NCBI GenBank assembly: GCA_963576565.1
Contig: OY755046.1
Location: 73,091,719-73,155,718, forward strand
Direction of reading: 5' to 3'
From: Aspidapion aeneum
Lineage: Eukaryota > Arthropoda > Insecta > Coleoptera > Brentidae
DNA: 64,000 nt
Shown here: positions 43,001-54,289 of the stretch, one piece after another
How the letters are laid out: each line of letters opens with the position of its first letter
Position numbering within the stretch: the first letter of the stretch is position 1
Notes under the pieces: generated by a model
Database searches by the model: none
What the model was told of the DNA's origin: nothing
The model's input: the letters and a program-made list of their open reading frames with translations, nothing else
Program-made: the position numbers and the translations under genes

Positions 43001-46000
43001 ATTTTTTCGATAAAAAAAAAAGTTGCTCCGATTTCAAAATTTTTTATATATCTTTGCGATTCAGATGATACTACACAATAGTAGTGTAAGCTATGGTGAT
43101 CCTAATTTTTTCGATAAAAAAAAAGTTGCTCCGATTTCAAAAATTTTTATATATCTTTGCGTTTCAGATGATACTACACAATAGTAGTGTAAGCTATGGT
43201 GATCGAAATTTTTTCGTTAAAAAAAAAGTTGCTCCGATTTCAAAAATTTTTATATATCTTTGCGTTTCAGATGATACTACACAATAGTAGTGTAAGCTAT
43301 GGTGATCCTAATTTTTTCGATAAAAAAAAAAGTTGCTCCGATTTCAAAATTTTTTATATATCTTTGCGATTCAGATGATACTACACAATAGTAGTGTAAG
43401 CTATGGTGATCCTAATTTTTTCGATAAAAAAAAAGTTGCTCCGATTTCAAAAATTTTTATATATCTTTGCGTTTCAGATGATACTACACAATAGTAGTGT
43501 AAGCTATGGTGATCGAAATTTTTTCGATAAAAAAAAAGTTGCTCCGATTTCAAAATTTTTTATATATCTTTGCGTTTCAGATGATACTACACAATAGTAG
43601 TGTAAGCTATGGTGATCCTAATTTTTTCGATAAAAAAAAAGTTGCTCCGATTTCAAAAATTTTTATATATCTTTGCGTTTCAGATGATACTACACAATAG
43701 TAGTGTAAGCTATGGTGATCGAAATTTGTTCGATAAAAAAAAAGTTGCTCCGATTTCAAAAATTTTTATATATCTTTGCGTTTCAGATGATACTACACAA
43801 TAGTAGTGTAAGCTATGGTGATCGAAATTTTTTCGATAAAAAAAAAGTTGCTACGATTTCAAAATTTTTTATATATCTTTGCGTTTCAGATGATACTACA
43901 CAATAGTAGTGTAAGCTATGGTGATCCTAATTTTTTCGATAAAAAAAAAAGTTGCTCCGATTTCAAAATTTTTTATATATCTTTGCGATTCAGATGATAC
44001 TACACAATAGTAGTGTAAGCTATGGTGATCCTAATTTTTTCGATAAAAAAAAGTTGCTCCGATTTCAAAAATTTTTATATATCTTTGCGTTTCAGATGAT
44101 ACTACACAATAGTAGTGTAAGCTATGGTGATCGTAATTTTTTCGATAAAAAAAAAGTTGCTCCGATTTCAAAAATTTTTATATATCTTTGCGTTTCAGAT
44201 GATACTACACAATAGTAGTGTAAGCTATGGTGATCCTAATTTTTTCGATAAAAAAAAAGTTGCTCCGATTTCAAAAATTTTTATATATCTTTGCGTTTCA
44301 GATGATAATACACAATAGTAGTGTAAGCTATGGTGATCCTAATTTTTTCGATAAAAAAAAAGTTGCCCCGATTTCAAAAATTTTTATATATCTTTGCGTT
44401 TCAGATGATACTACACAATAGTAGTGTAAGCTATGGTGATCGAAATTTTTTCGATAAAAAAAAAGTTGCTCCGATTTCAAAAATTTTTATATATCTTTGC
44501 GTTTCAGATGATACTACACAATAGTAGTGTAAGCTATGGTGATCGAAATTTTTTCGATAAAAAAAAAGTTGCTCCGATTTCAAAATTTTTTATATATCTT
44601 TGCGTTTCAGATGATACTACACAATAGTAGTGTAAGCTATGGTGATCGAAATTTTTTCGATAAAAAAAAAGTTGCTCCGATTTCAAAAATTTTTATATAT
44701 CTTTGCGTTTCAGATGATACTACACGTAAGCTATGGTGATCGTAATTTTTTCGATAAAAAAAAAGTTGCTCCGATTTCAAAATTTTTTATATATCTTTGC
44801 GTTTCAGATGATACTACACAATAGTAGTGTAAGCTATGGTGATCGAAATTTTTTCGATAAAAAAAAAGTTGCTCCGATTTCAAAAATTTTTATATATCTT
44901 TGCGTTTCAGATGATACTACACGTAAGCTATGGTGATCGTAATTTTTTCGATAAAAAAAAAAGTTGCTCCGATTCCAAAATTTTTTATATATATCTTTGC
45001 GTTTCAGATGATACTACACAATAGTAGTGTAAGCTATGGTGATCCTAATTTTTTCGATAAAAAAAAAGTTGCTCCGATTTCAAAAATTTTTATATATCTT
45101 TGCGTTTCAGATGATACTACACAATAGTAGTGTAAGCTATGGTGATCCTAATTTTTTCGATAAAAAAAAAGCTGCTCCGATTTCAAACATTTTTATATAT
45201 CTTTGTGTTTCAGACGATACTACACAATAGTAGTGTAAGCTATGGTGATCGAAATTTTTTCGATAAAAAAAAGTTGCTCCGATTTCAAAATTTTTTATAT
45301 ATCTTTGCGATTCAGATGATACTACACAATAGTAGTGTAAGCTATGGTGATCCTAATTTTTTCGATAAAAAAAAAAGTTGCTCCGATTTCAAAATTTTTT
45401 ATATATCTTTGCGATTCAGATGATACTACACAATAGTAGTGTAAGCTATGGTGATCCTAATTTTTTCGATAAAAAAAAGTTGCTCCGATTTCAAAAATTT
45501 TTATATATCTTTGCGTTTCAGATGATACTACACAATAGTAGTGTAAGCTAAGGTGATCGTAATTTTTTCGATAAAAAAAAAGTTGCTCCGATTTCAAAAA
45601 TTTTTATATATCTTTGCGTTTCAGATGATACTACACAATAGTAGTGTAAGCTATGGTGATCCTAATTTTTTCGATAAAAAAAAAGTTGCTCCGATTTCAA
45701 AAATTTTTATATATCTTTGCGTTTCAGATGATAATACACAATAGTAGTGTAAGCTATGGTGATCCTAATTTTTGCGATAAAAAAAAAGTTGCCCCGATTT
45801 CAAAAATTTTTATATATCTTTGCGTTTCAGATGATACTACACAATAGTAGTGTAAGCTATGGTGATCGAAATTTTTTCGATAAAAAAAAAGTTGCTCCGA
45901 TTTCAAAAATTTTTATATATCTTTGCGTTTCAGATGATACTACACAATAGTAGTGTAAGCTATGGTGATCGAAATTTTTTCGATAAAAAAAAAGTTGCTC

Positions 46001-47995
46001 CGATTTCAAAATTTTTTATATATCTTTGCGTTTCAGATGATACTACACAATAGTAGTGTAAGCTATGGTGATCGAAATTTTTTCGATAAAAAAAAAGTTG
46101 CTCCGATTTCAAAAATTTTTATATATCTTTGCGTTTCAGATGATACTACACAATAGTAGTGTAAGCTATGGTGATCGTAATTTTTTCGATAAAAAAAAAA
46201 GTTGCTCCGATTCCAAAATTTTTTATATATCTTTGCGTTTCAGATGATACTACACAATAGTAGTGTAAGCTATGGTGATCCTAATTTTTTCGATAAAAAA
46301 AAAGTTGCTCCGATTTCAAAATTTTTTATATATCTTTGCGTTTCAGATGATACTACACAATAGTAGTGTAAGCTATGGTGATCCTAATTTTTTCGATAAA
46401 AAAAAAGCTGCTCCGATTTCAAAAATTTTTATATATCTTTGCGTTTCAGATGATACTACACAATAGTAGTGTAAGCTATGGTGATCGAAATTTTTTCGAT
46501 AAAAAAAAGTTGCTCCGATTTCAAAATTTTTTATATATCTTTGCGTTTCAGATGATACTACACAATAGTAGTGTAAGCTATGGTGATCCTAATTTTTTCG
46601 ATAAAAAAAAAGTTGCTCCGATTTCAAAAATTTTTATATATCTTTGCGTTTCAGATGATACTGCACAATAGTAGTGTAAGCTATGGTGATCCTAATTTTT
46701 TCGATAAAAAAAAAGTTGCTCCGATTTCAAAATTTTTTATATATCTTTGCGTTTCAGATGATACTACACAATAGTAGTGTAAGCTATGGTGATCCTAATT
46801 TTTTCGATAAAAAAAAAGTTGCTCCGATTTCAAAAATTTTTATATATCTTTGCGTTTCAGATGATAATACACAATAGTAGTGTAAGCTATGGTGATCCTA
46901 ATTTTTTCGATAAAAAAAAAGTTGCCCCGATTTCAAAAATTTTTATATATCTTTGCGTTTCAGATGATACTACACAATAGTAGTGTAAGCTATGGTGATC
47001 GAAATTTTTTCGATAAAAAAAAAGTTGCTCCGATTTCAAAAATTTTTATATATCTTTGCGTTTCAGATGATACTACACAATAGTAGTGTAAGCTATGGTG
47101 ATCGAAATTTTTTCGATAAAAAAAAAGTTGCTCCGATTTCAAAAATTTTTATATATTTTTGCGTTTCAGATGATACTACACAATAGTAGTGTAAGCTATG
47201 GTGATCGAAATTTTTTCGATAAAAAAAAAGTTGCTCCGATTTCAAAAATTTTTATATATCTTTGCGTTTCAGATGATACTACACAATAGTAGTGTAAGCT
47301 ATGGTGATCCTAATTTTTTCGATAAAAAAAAAGTTGCTCCGATTCCAAAATTTTTTATATATCTTTGCGTTTCAGATGATACTACACAATAGTAGTGTAA
47401 GCTATGGTGATCCTAATTTTTTCGATAAAAAAAAAGTTGCTCCGATTTCAAAATTTTTTATATATCTTTGCGTTTCAGATGATACTACACAATAGTAGTG
47501 TAAGCTATGGTGATCCTAATTTTTTCGATAAAAAAAAGCTGCTCCGATTTCAAAAATTTTTATATATCTTTGCGTTTCAGATGATACTACACAATAGTAG
47601 TGTAAGCTATGGTGATCGAAATTTTTTCGATAAAAAAAAAGTTGCTCCGATTTCAAAATTTTTTATATATCTTTGCGTTTCAGATGATACTACACAATAG
47701 TAGTGTAAGCTATGGTGATCCTAATTTTTTCGATAAAAAAAAAGTTGCTCCGATTTCAAAATTTTTTATATATCTTTGCGTTTCAGATGATACTACACAA
47801 TAGTAGTGTAAGCTATGGTGATCGAAATTTTTTCGATAAAAAAAAAGTTGCTCCGATTTCAAAAATGTTTATATATCTTTGCGTTTCAGATGATACTACA
47901 CAATAGTAGTGTAAGCTATGGTGATCCTAATTTTTTCGATAAAAAAAAAGTTGCTCCGATTTCAAAAATTTTTATATATCTTTGCGTTTCAGAAG
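34093..47995 (+). repeat. Satellite array, 103-bp unit, about 135 copies, derived from a HINE-like element
   Basis: The unit runs from GATACTACACAATAG through GTGTAAGCTATGGTGATC, a TTTTTTC/A-tract, GTTGCTCCGATTTC and TATATATCTTTGCGTTTCAG. About 80 bp of it matches the 5' inner part of the dispersed elements at 91, 4733 and 25240. Three versions of one site recur (GATCCTAAT, GATCGAAAT, GATCGTAAT). Most units are 103 bp; a few are about 94 or 101 bp because of small deletions. The left edge begins abruptly in mid-unit after unique sequence. The right edge passes without a break into the remaining element body. There is no protein-coding constraint, since 103 is not a multiple of three. Confidence 0.97.
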
Positions 47996-48618
47996 ATTTT
48001 GAAACTTTTTTGTTGCGCCGTCTGTCTGTCTGTCTGTATGTCTGTCTGTCTGTCTGAATGTCTCTAACGACCAACGCGCATAACTCAAAAACCGCTTGGC
48101 CGAATTTAATGAAATTTGGTACCTAGGCTGGGTTTTGGGCCGAAATGGTCCCATTTAAAAATGAACAAAATCCACCGAACACAAACCAAATAAAAGGGTG
48201 GGGGTAGATTTCAAAAATTAGAGTTTAAGTGAAAATATGGCGTGTGTGATATCAAACGAAAGGTAATTGAGTCTGGAGTTAAACAAAATACATTTTAATT
48301 TATTTAAAAAAAAGGGTGGGGGTATATTTCAAAAATTAGAGTTTAAGTGAAAATATGGCGTGTGTGATATCAAACGAAAGGTAATTGAGTCCGGAGTTTA
48401 ACAAAATACATTTTAGTTTTTGTTTTTTAAGGGTGGGGGTAGATTTCAAAAATTTGAGTTTAAGTCAAAACATGGGTTGTGTGGTATCAAACAAAAGGTA
48501 ATTTAGTCTGGAGTTGAATAAAATATATTTTAGTTTTTAGTTATATTAGCTCACACGTACACTATAACTATAGTACCTAGTGTGAGCTTAGGGGCCCATA
48601 TATTGGCAGAGTATTTTT
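47996..48618 (+). mobile_element. 3' body of the HINE-like element that gave rise to the array
   Basis: It continues from the last 103-bp unit into TTTTGAAACTTTTTTGTTGC, the (GTCT)n tract, the ACGACCAACGCGCATAACTC core, three GGGTGGGGGTA/ATCAAACGAAAGG subrepeats, and the 3' hairpin AGCTCACAC...GTGTGAGCT with the terminal GGGGCCCATATATTGGCAGA. It is collinear with the copies at 91-839 and 25240-26004. Only the 5' hairpin is missing, its place being taken by the array. Confidence 0.92.
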
Positions 48619-49357
48619 TTTTGTGTAAAACAAAAATTGCACAGTTTTTTCTTTGAGTGTAATAGTACTGCATTACTGTCATTCAGGTTTTGTCGCTTCT
48701 TGTTGATATATTTTCTTTGACTATAGCCTATATCTAAGCTTATTTATTCAATGGTTTATTAAATGGATTAAATTACAATATTTATAAAAAATAACTATTT
48801 GCTTAGTCAGGAAATAATCTTACCAAATACCATTCTAATTTTTCCTGTTCAAAAATTAAAAAACTTGTTTTGAACACTCGCGTAGTAAACAAATCACTTG
48901 TCAACTCTTTTTTTTTTAAATTTTTCCGGAAGAGTTAAAAGCACTTATGATATCACCCCCACAAAAAAAAATTATTTTGGCCTTCCATAAACTTTATTTT
49001 ACATTTTTTAGAATAAGTACCATAAGTGCTGGGACCCCAAAATATCTCAATAGACAATAATATTTCAAAAATAACTTAATATTTTATAATCATCTACCAA
49101 GTAAAATGGAAATCCTAATTTATTTTTAAATGGAAATCCCAATTTATTTTTTTTTATGTGACATACACATTTTTAGAAAGATAATTTTGACTTCTTTCAA
49201 CGTCAAGAAAAATAAATGGGGGTTTGTTTCTATTTTGAAAAAAGTTGGTTGAGCTCAAAATAACCTACAAACAATATGTCAATGTGAAAGTCCAGGTGAT
49301 ACTTAGAAACAAAATAATGTAAGTTTTGTTGGATATATTATTTCTAAAATCCTTATA
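48619..49357. other. Spacer to the right of the array, nothing recognised
   Basis: AT-rich. A short near-duplicate (AAATGGAAATCCxAATTTATTT) at about 49108 and 49130. No gene seen. Confidence 0.5.
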
Positions 49358-50039
49358 CAGGGTGTCCCATAACTTGGGGGCCATAGGCCAACAGGTGATA
49401 GAGGAGGTCATGTCTGATAAAAAAGTTCCTATTATGCATGGGTCAAAACTTTTTCTTTGTCGAAATACAAAGCATCAAAGTAGGCGATTTTTTAAACTTT
49501 TTTAGTAATAACATTTTAAAAAAATGCAGTAAAAATATGAAATTGGGTAAAGTCGTATATTAGATCAAAAGCAATAAGTTGAAATAAAAAAAAATGAGTT
49601 GGTTAATTTTTTTTAGAAAAAACTATTTTTTGGTATAAATTTTTATGAATGCAATGTTTTTTTTATATTTTTTGTTAATAAAAACAAGTCTCCAGCGAGA
49701 CATGGTATTTTTTAAAATAATAAGTAAGCAAAAATTAATTTTTTTTAAAATTTATTATTTTTCAAAAATTTTTGGAGGTTAATTTGACAGCCTGTATCTC
49801 CTCAACTTGTAACTTTATCAAAAAAAGGAATTTTTGAATCACAATTAGCTGAGTATTCAGTTGGCTGTGACAAATGTTCTTTTTTTTCAAAAACCTTTTT
49901 CCCCCCACTCCTCTAACTTTAAAAATCCTATATTTTAAAAACAGATGTGTGTTGACCCCCATGTTAAATAAACTTTTTTCCCGGAAATAACCTCCTCTAT
50001 CACCTGCTGCACTATGGCCCATAATTATGAAACACCCTG
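49358..50039. mobile_element. Mariner-like MITE V, copy 2 (intact)
   Basis: 682 bp with terminal CAGGGTGTCCCATAA inverted repeats and TA on both sides. Longer imperfect arms surround an AT-rich centre. It lies just beyond the 3' end of CPR2. Confidence 0.82.
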
Positions 50040-50209
50040 TATATAGGTATAGGTATCTTATAACTAAGGTTGGTTTCAAAATTGATCAAGTTTTCTGTGG
50101 ATTTGGTGAGAATGACTCTTATATATTTACATAAAAAAGGAAAAAGTATGTTTTATCACATCAAAATTGCAATTTCTTAATTTAACAAAAAAACTACAAT
50201 AATTGTTTA

Positions 50210-52785
50210 TTACTGAAAGTTTGTATAATCTTCATCCACCAGGTCTTCTGCTAATGGTTGAAACTGGACTGTTTGTTTTTTCTTTTTGATATCGTCACCA
50301 GTGATTTGATACCCATGGGTATTTCCTCCCATATACTGGCTCACCCTTGCGTCTCCTTGAGGGTTGTATTTTTGAGGGCCGTCTAGAGGAACCACTAACT
50401 CTCTGAAAAAATTAAATAAAATAAATTATTAGATTTAATAAAATAAAAATAAAACTTTTTTTATGGAAAAACCAATCACGATGATAAACATTATATCCGA
50501 TTGAAAATTTTTTTTAAAAAGCAATTTTTGTTTTTAAATTCCGAAAATCAGTTTTTTTGAATTAAAGTTATCAAGAAATTTTTTTTTAACCAACTTTTTC
50601 GAAAAACCTTGTTTTGGATTTCTTTTAGGTTTTTAAAAAAATTTCTTTTCAAAAAAATGTTTTTGAAAAAGTTGGTTTTCAAAAAAATTCATTGCGAAAA
50701 AATGGTCTTGGAAAAAAAAATTTCTTAAAAAAGTTGAGTTTGAAAAACAAATTTCAAAAAAATGATTTAAAAACAAAATCTTCTTAAAATACCGTTTATA
50801 AAAAATCATTTTTCTAAAAAACATTTTTTTGAAATTATTTTTTTTAAAAACACATTTGAACACAAAAATGCTCTGGATAAAAAACCAAAGTGTTTTTTGG
50901 AACAATTTTTGTAAAAAAAATTGGTTTTCGAAAAAATGATTTTGAACTCGAGAACGAAAAGAATATAATTCTTCGAAAAACACTTTCTGATGAAAAACTT
51001 TTTTAAATAATATTTTCGAAAATTTTCTTTTGAAAAAGTTGCTTTTCGAAAAAATGTCAACGACGGGAGTAATCCTGACCACCCCCAAAAATAAAAAAAA
51101 CATAGACTTTTAAATCAAATTTTCAGATACCAGAAGATAAAACTCATCAAAATTGAATCAATACTTATCAAAATTATCAGAAATACTCACTTGACAACTC
51201 TGTATCCTTTGTCATCAGCTTCATAGTGTATAGTTCTCATAAAATATCCATCACTAAAGGAGTACTTTCCTTTAACAGCCAAACCATCTCTCACTTCCTC
51301 TCTATCATGAGTGTGTCCGTTAATATTGTCATCTATTGCTGAAGCAAATTCATAATTAGCGTTTTCAGCCTGTCTTCTAAATTCTTTTTCGTCGAATTCA
51401 TCAGTATCTTCAGTGTTCTCTTCTGCTCTTACTGTTTTCTGTGGTTTATTTTCTGCTCTTACTTCTTTCTGAGACAGATTAACTCTTGGATTTACCACTC
51501 TAGAATTAAAAAATTTAGTCAAATGTTCTGAAGGTGTAGCTTTAATATTTACTGGTATTTCTTCCACTGTTGGACTAGCTACAACTACTGTTTCTGGTTC
51601 TATCTTGCTATCAGACCTAAGATTATTATTTCCTGTAGATTCTAAATTGTGTTTTGAGTATGCTACAATATTGTTGACATGTGAATCAAACACATTTTTG
51701 TTTTCAATCTCGGAGTTTCTTTTAGGTGTTACACCAGAGAATTTTTGTCTCCGGATTCCAGGTTGAACCATTTTATTTTCTGTAGGTTCTTGTCTTTGAG
51801 TGTTTACTCCGAAATATTTTTGCCTCAACGACACTCTTTCTTCCTTCAGAGTAGTTGGAGTTGTGGTACTAACTATTCTTTTTGTAGTTTCTTGTCTACG
51901 ACTGTTTACACCAAAGTATTTTTGTCTTAAAGGTGCCTTTCCTTCGTTCACAGTACTTGCAGTGGTGGGACCAGCTGTGGGTTTTCTCCTTCTGATCTGC
52001 GTGTTTTGTACTCTTTGGGGAGTAACATGTTCTGATTTTACAAAATTTGGGGTCGGGATATAAGCTACTTGCTGAGCAACAGGTTGAGTTCTTGGGAGTG
52101 GTGTAGCTCTAGGAGTTGGGGTCGTTACAGGTTCAGAAATAATTGGGTCCTTAAAGAAGAGAAATCAAATTAATTTAATTTTAGATTACGGGGAGATACT
52201 ACTTAAGTTTTTATCCATTTTAAAATACAAACAAAATACAAATCATGACGATATTGCTAAAATAGCTCAAAATACACTCAAATGGCACATTTTCGGCGCT
52301 GACTCAAGAATTTTCGTCGATGGAGGTTATAGGAAGGTAAAAAATAGTTTTAAGTTCTTGCTTACCTCAACTGTCAACTGCCTGTATTGACTAACAAATT
52401 CTTTAAACAACTCCCTCAAAAATGGATCATTCTCAACGTTACTGCCAGTTGCAAATAATTCATCTTGAACTTGAGGTACCACTGGATTGTGATGGATAAC
52501 AGGGGCTTGATATTCGGGCTGAATTGTTTCATGGAGATTTGGTATGTTGATTTTTACATGTGTTGGAGCTGAAACTGCGTTTCTTACGATTCCTGGAGCG
52601 ATTCTTGATATTTCCTGCGGCTCAGATGTGGCTTGAGATGACGCTGAAGGTCTTCTACCTCTTAGTCGTGCAAAACTTTGTGTAAATTCGATATTATCCG
52701 AAATTGGATCATTTTGGGCGCTTGTAAAACTCACTACACTCGCGAAAAATATTAAAAAATTGAAGAAAGGTTTAGAGACAAACAT
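50210..52785 (-). CDS. CPR2: long secreted cuticle protein, paralogue of CPR1, 3 exons
   Basis: Exons on the minus strand read as 52785-52366, 52149-51191 and 50402-50210, summing to 1572 bp (523 residues plus stop). The signal peptide begins MFVSKPFFNFLIFFASVVSF. A long Pro/Thr/Gln/Asn-rich low-complexity region follows. It contains a degenerate repeat RQKYFGVN-x-x-RQE, present twice, with a third version RQKFSGVTPKR. An acidic EE/DE stretch leads to an R&R-like core, RDGLAVKGKYSFSDGYFMR, and then HYEADDKGYRVVKE. The segment VPLDGPQ...VSQ matches the tail of CPR1. The intron after the core is phase 2 at the same aligned codon as in CPR1, which supports common descent. The two genes converge across the satellite array. 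The likely role is in cuticle matrix; the long N-terminal region has no family I recognise. Confidence 0.88.
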
Positions 52786-52830
52786 TTTGGTTGGACTGAG
52801 GGTCGCCGTTGGGATTCAAAGGGTTTTTAA
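52786..52830 (-). promoter_or_regulatory. Possible core promoter of CPR2
   Basis: On the minus strand a TATA-like TTAAAAA begins at 52830 and an initiator TCAGT lies at 52799-52795, about 31-33 nt apart. The implied 5' UTR is only about 12 nt, which is short, so another start site is possible. Confidence 0.4.
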
Positions 52831-53899
52831 TGACTTTGGAGTTAATTGTTTTGTGATTGATTGCATAGTTTGGGTGCAATTTTAAGTATGCGCCTACTAC
52901 AAACCTTTCTAATTAATTTTTTTTGTATTAAGCAGTAGTGGTCCGTGAGTTGTAAAGCTGGGGGGGCGCAAATGACTTAAGGGTGAGCGTAATGGATTTT
53001 TTAAGCAGCACTTAACTGTGTTTGTAATATTTGACTATGTAAATTCAGTGCAAGAAATCATATATTTTCTGGAAGATTCATGTTTTCTTATTTTCTCAGG
53101 AAGATCCCAGCAAACATCGACCTGCTGGTACTTTACTAATATTCTACTTTAACTGCTGGCAACTGCTGGCATCGGTACCGACGTGCATTATTTTTATTAT
53201 TTTTGTATTGTCTAATTTCCATATTATTTAAAAGTGCAAAAAACGCAACATTTTAGTACTTTATTTTTAATACAACGAAAAGTTATACTTTATTTTTGAA
53301 GAATGGCAAGTACAGCCAGGAGAAATGGCAAAAAAAAACATTTTAAAGGTATATTTAAACAGTTGCTTTTAAAGTACAAAAAATTAATATGTTATTGTGA
53401 AAATAAAATATTCACAAAAAAACGTTTCGAATGAGGCAAAGTTCTCACAAGGGAATGTTTGCTGGTCTTGCCACTAGATGGCAAACACTAGTCAACATTT
53501 TACAGGTACACTGAAGAATGTCAGGCTTAAGAATGTGATTGATTTTATTTGTTTTTAAAGGGGTGTGGAATGTTCCATAATCTTTGGAAATATCCTCATC
53601 TTATACGAAAAGGAATATTAAAGATTATAATAATGATCAAATATTTATTTCCGTAAATATGAGACGTGAGTGCATAATGTCTTTATAATATTTACAATAA
53701 AAGTGGTTTTTTTGTACTAAAAAAATTAATAAATTACATTACTTTAAAAGTACAGGTATTTTTGTAAAAAATAGTTAGATTTTTTTACACCAAAAAAACG
53801 AAGAAAATACATTGCTTTAAAAGTACATGCTTTTGTATACAAAAAAGTTTAAAAAATGCATTGCTTTAAAAGTACAATGTTTTTTGTATTAAAATATAT
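52831..53899. other. Upstream region of CPR2, nothing further recognised
   Basis: Contains irregular repeats of TTTAAAAGTACA (53745-53880). No coding pattern seen. Confidence 0.5.
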
Positions 53900-54260
53900 C
53901 ATAACAAAAACATTTCATGTTAAAAAAAGGCATTTACGCGAAATGGCATTCCGTAAAAAGAATTGAGATAAAAGTAAAGCCAAGTTCTCCAATACAAATT
54001 TCAAAATGAAAGGTTCTTACTAGTTTGGAAATGTTTTTTTAAACTTTGCTATTACAGCCAAATTTCTTTATGTTCAATTTAGCACTGTGCCTAAGAGTCA
54101 TTAACAGCCGTAATAGTTAAGTTTAGAAAAATATTTCCAAACTAGTAAGAACCTTTCATTTTGAAATTTGTATTTGGAGAACTTGGCTTTACTTTTATCT
54201 CAATTCTTTTTACAAAATGCCATTTTCGCGTACTTGGCTTTTTTTTACAGTTATGATTTC
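53900..54260. repeat. Inverted repeat upstream of the 142-bp array
   Basis: CCAAGTTCTCCAATACAAAT followed by GGTTCTTACTAGTTTGG is met by the inverse at about 54130-54200. Single arms recur at 10455-10650 and in part at 33530-33610. It is a foldback element of unknown class. Confidence 0.75.
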
Positions 54261-54289
54261 ACTTCTTTTTTAAAGGAATTGGATAATAC

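Noticed and set aside
34093..47995. CRISPR-like array
   Set aside because: The whole unit is conserved with no unique spacers, the DNA is eukaryotic, and the unit is part of a mobile element.
34115..48057. Ladder of about 64-residue open frames across the array (MVILIFSIKKKLLRFQ...)
   Set aside because: They are the same non-coding unit read in two frames. The 103-bp period shifts the frame each unit and a stop always follows in the third. Variation between units does not favour synonymous change.
50633..51103. 156-codon Phe/Lys-rich open frame in CPR2 intron 2
   Set aside because: It is made of TTTTC/GAAAAA simple sequence. Similar frames appear in other such tracts (3885-4373), and composition explains the absence of stops.
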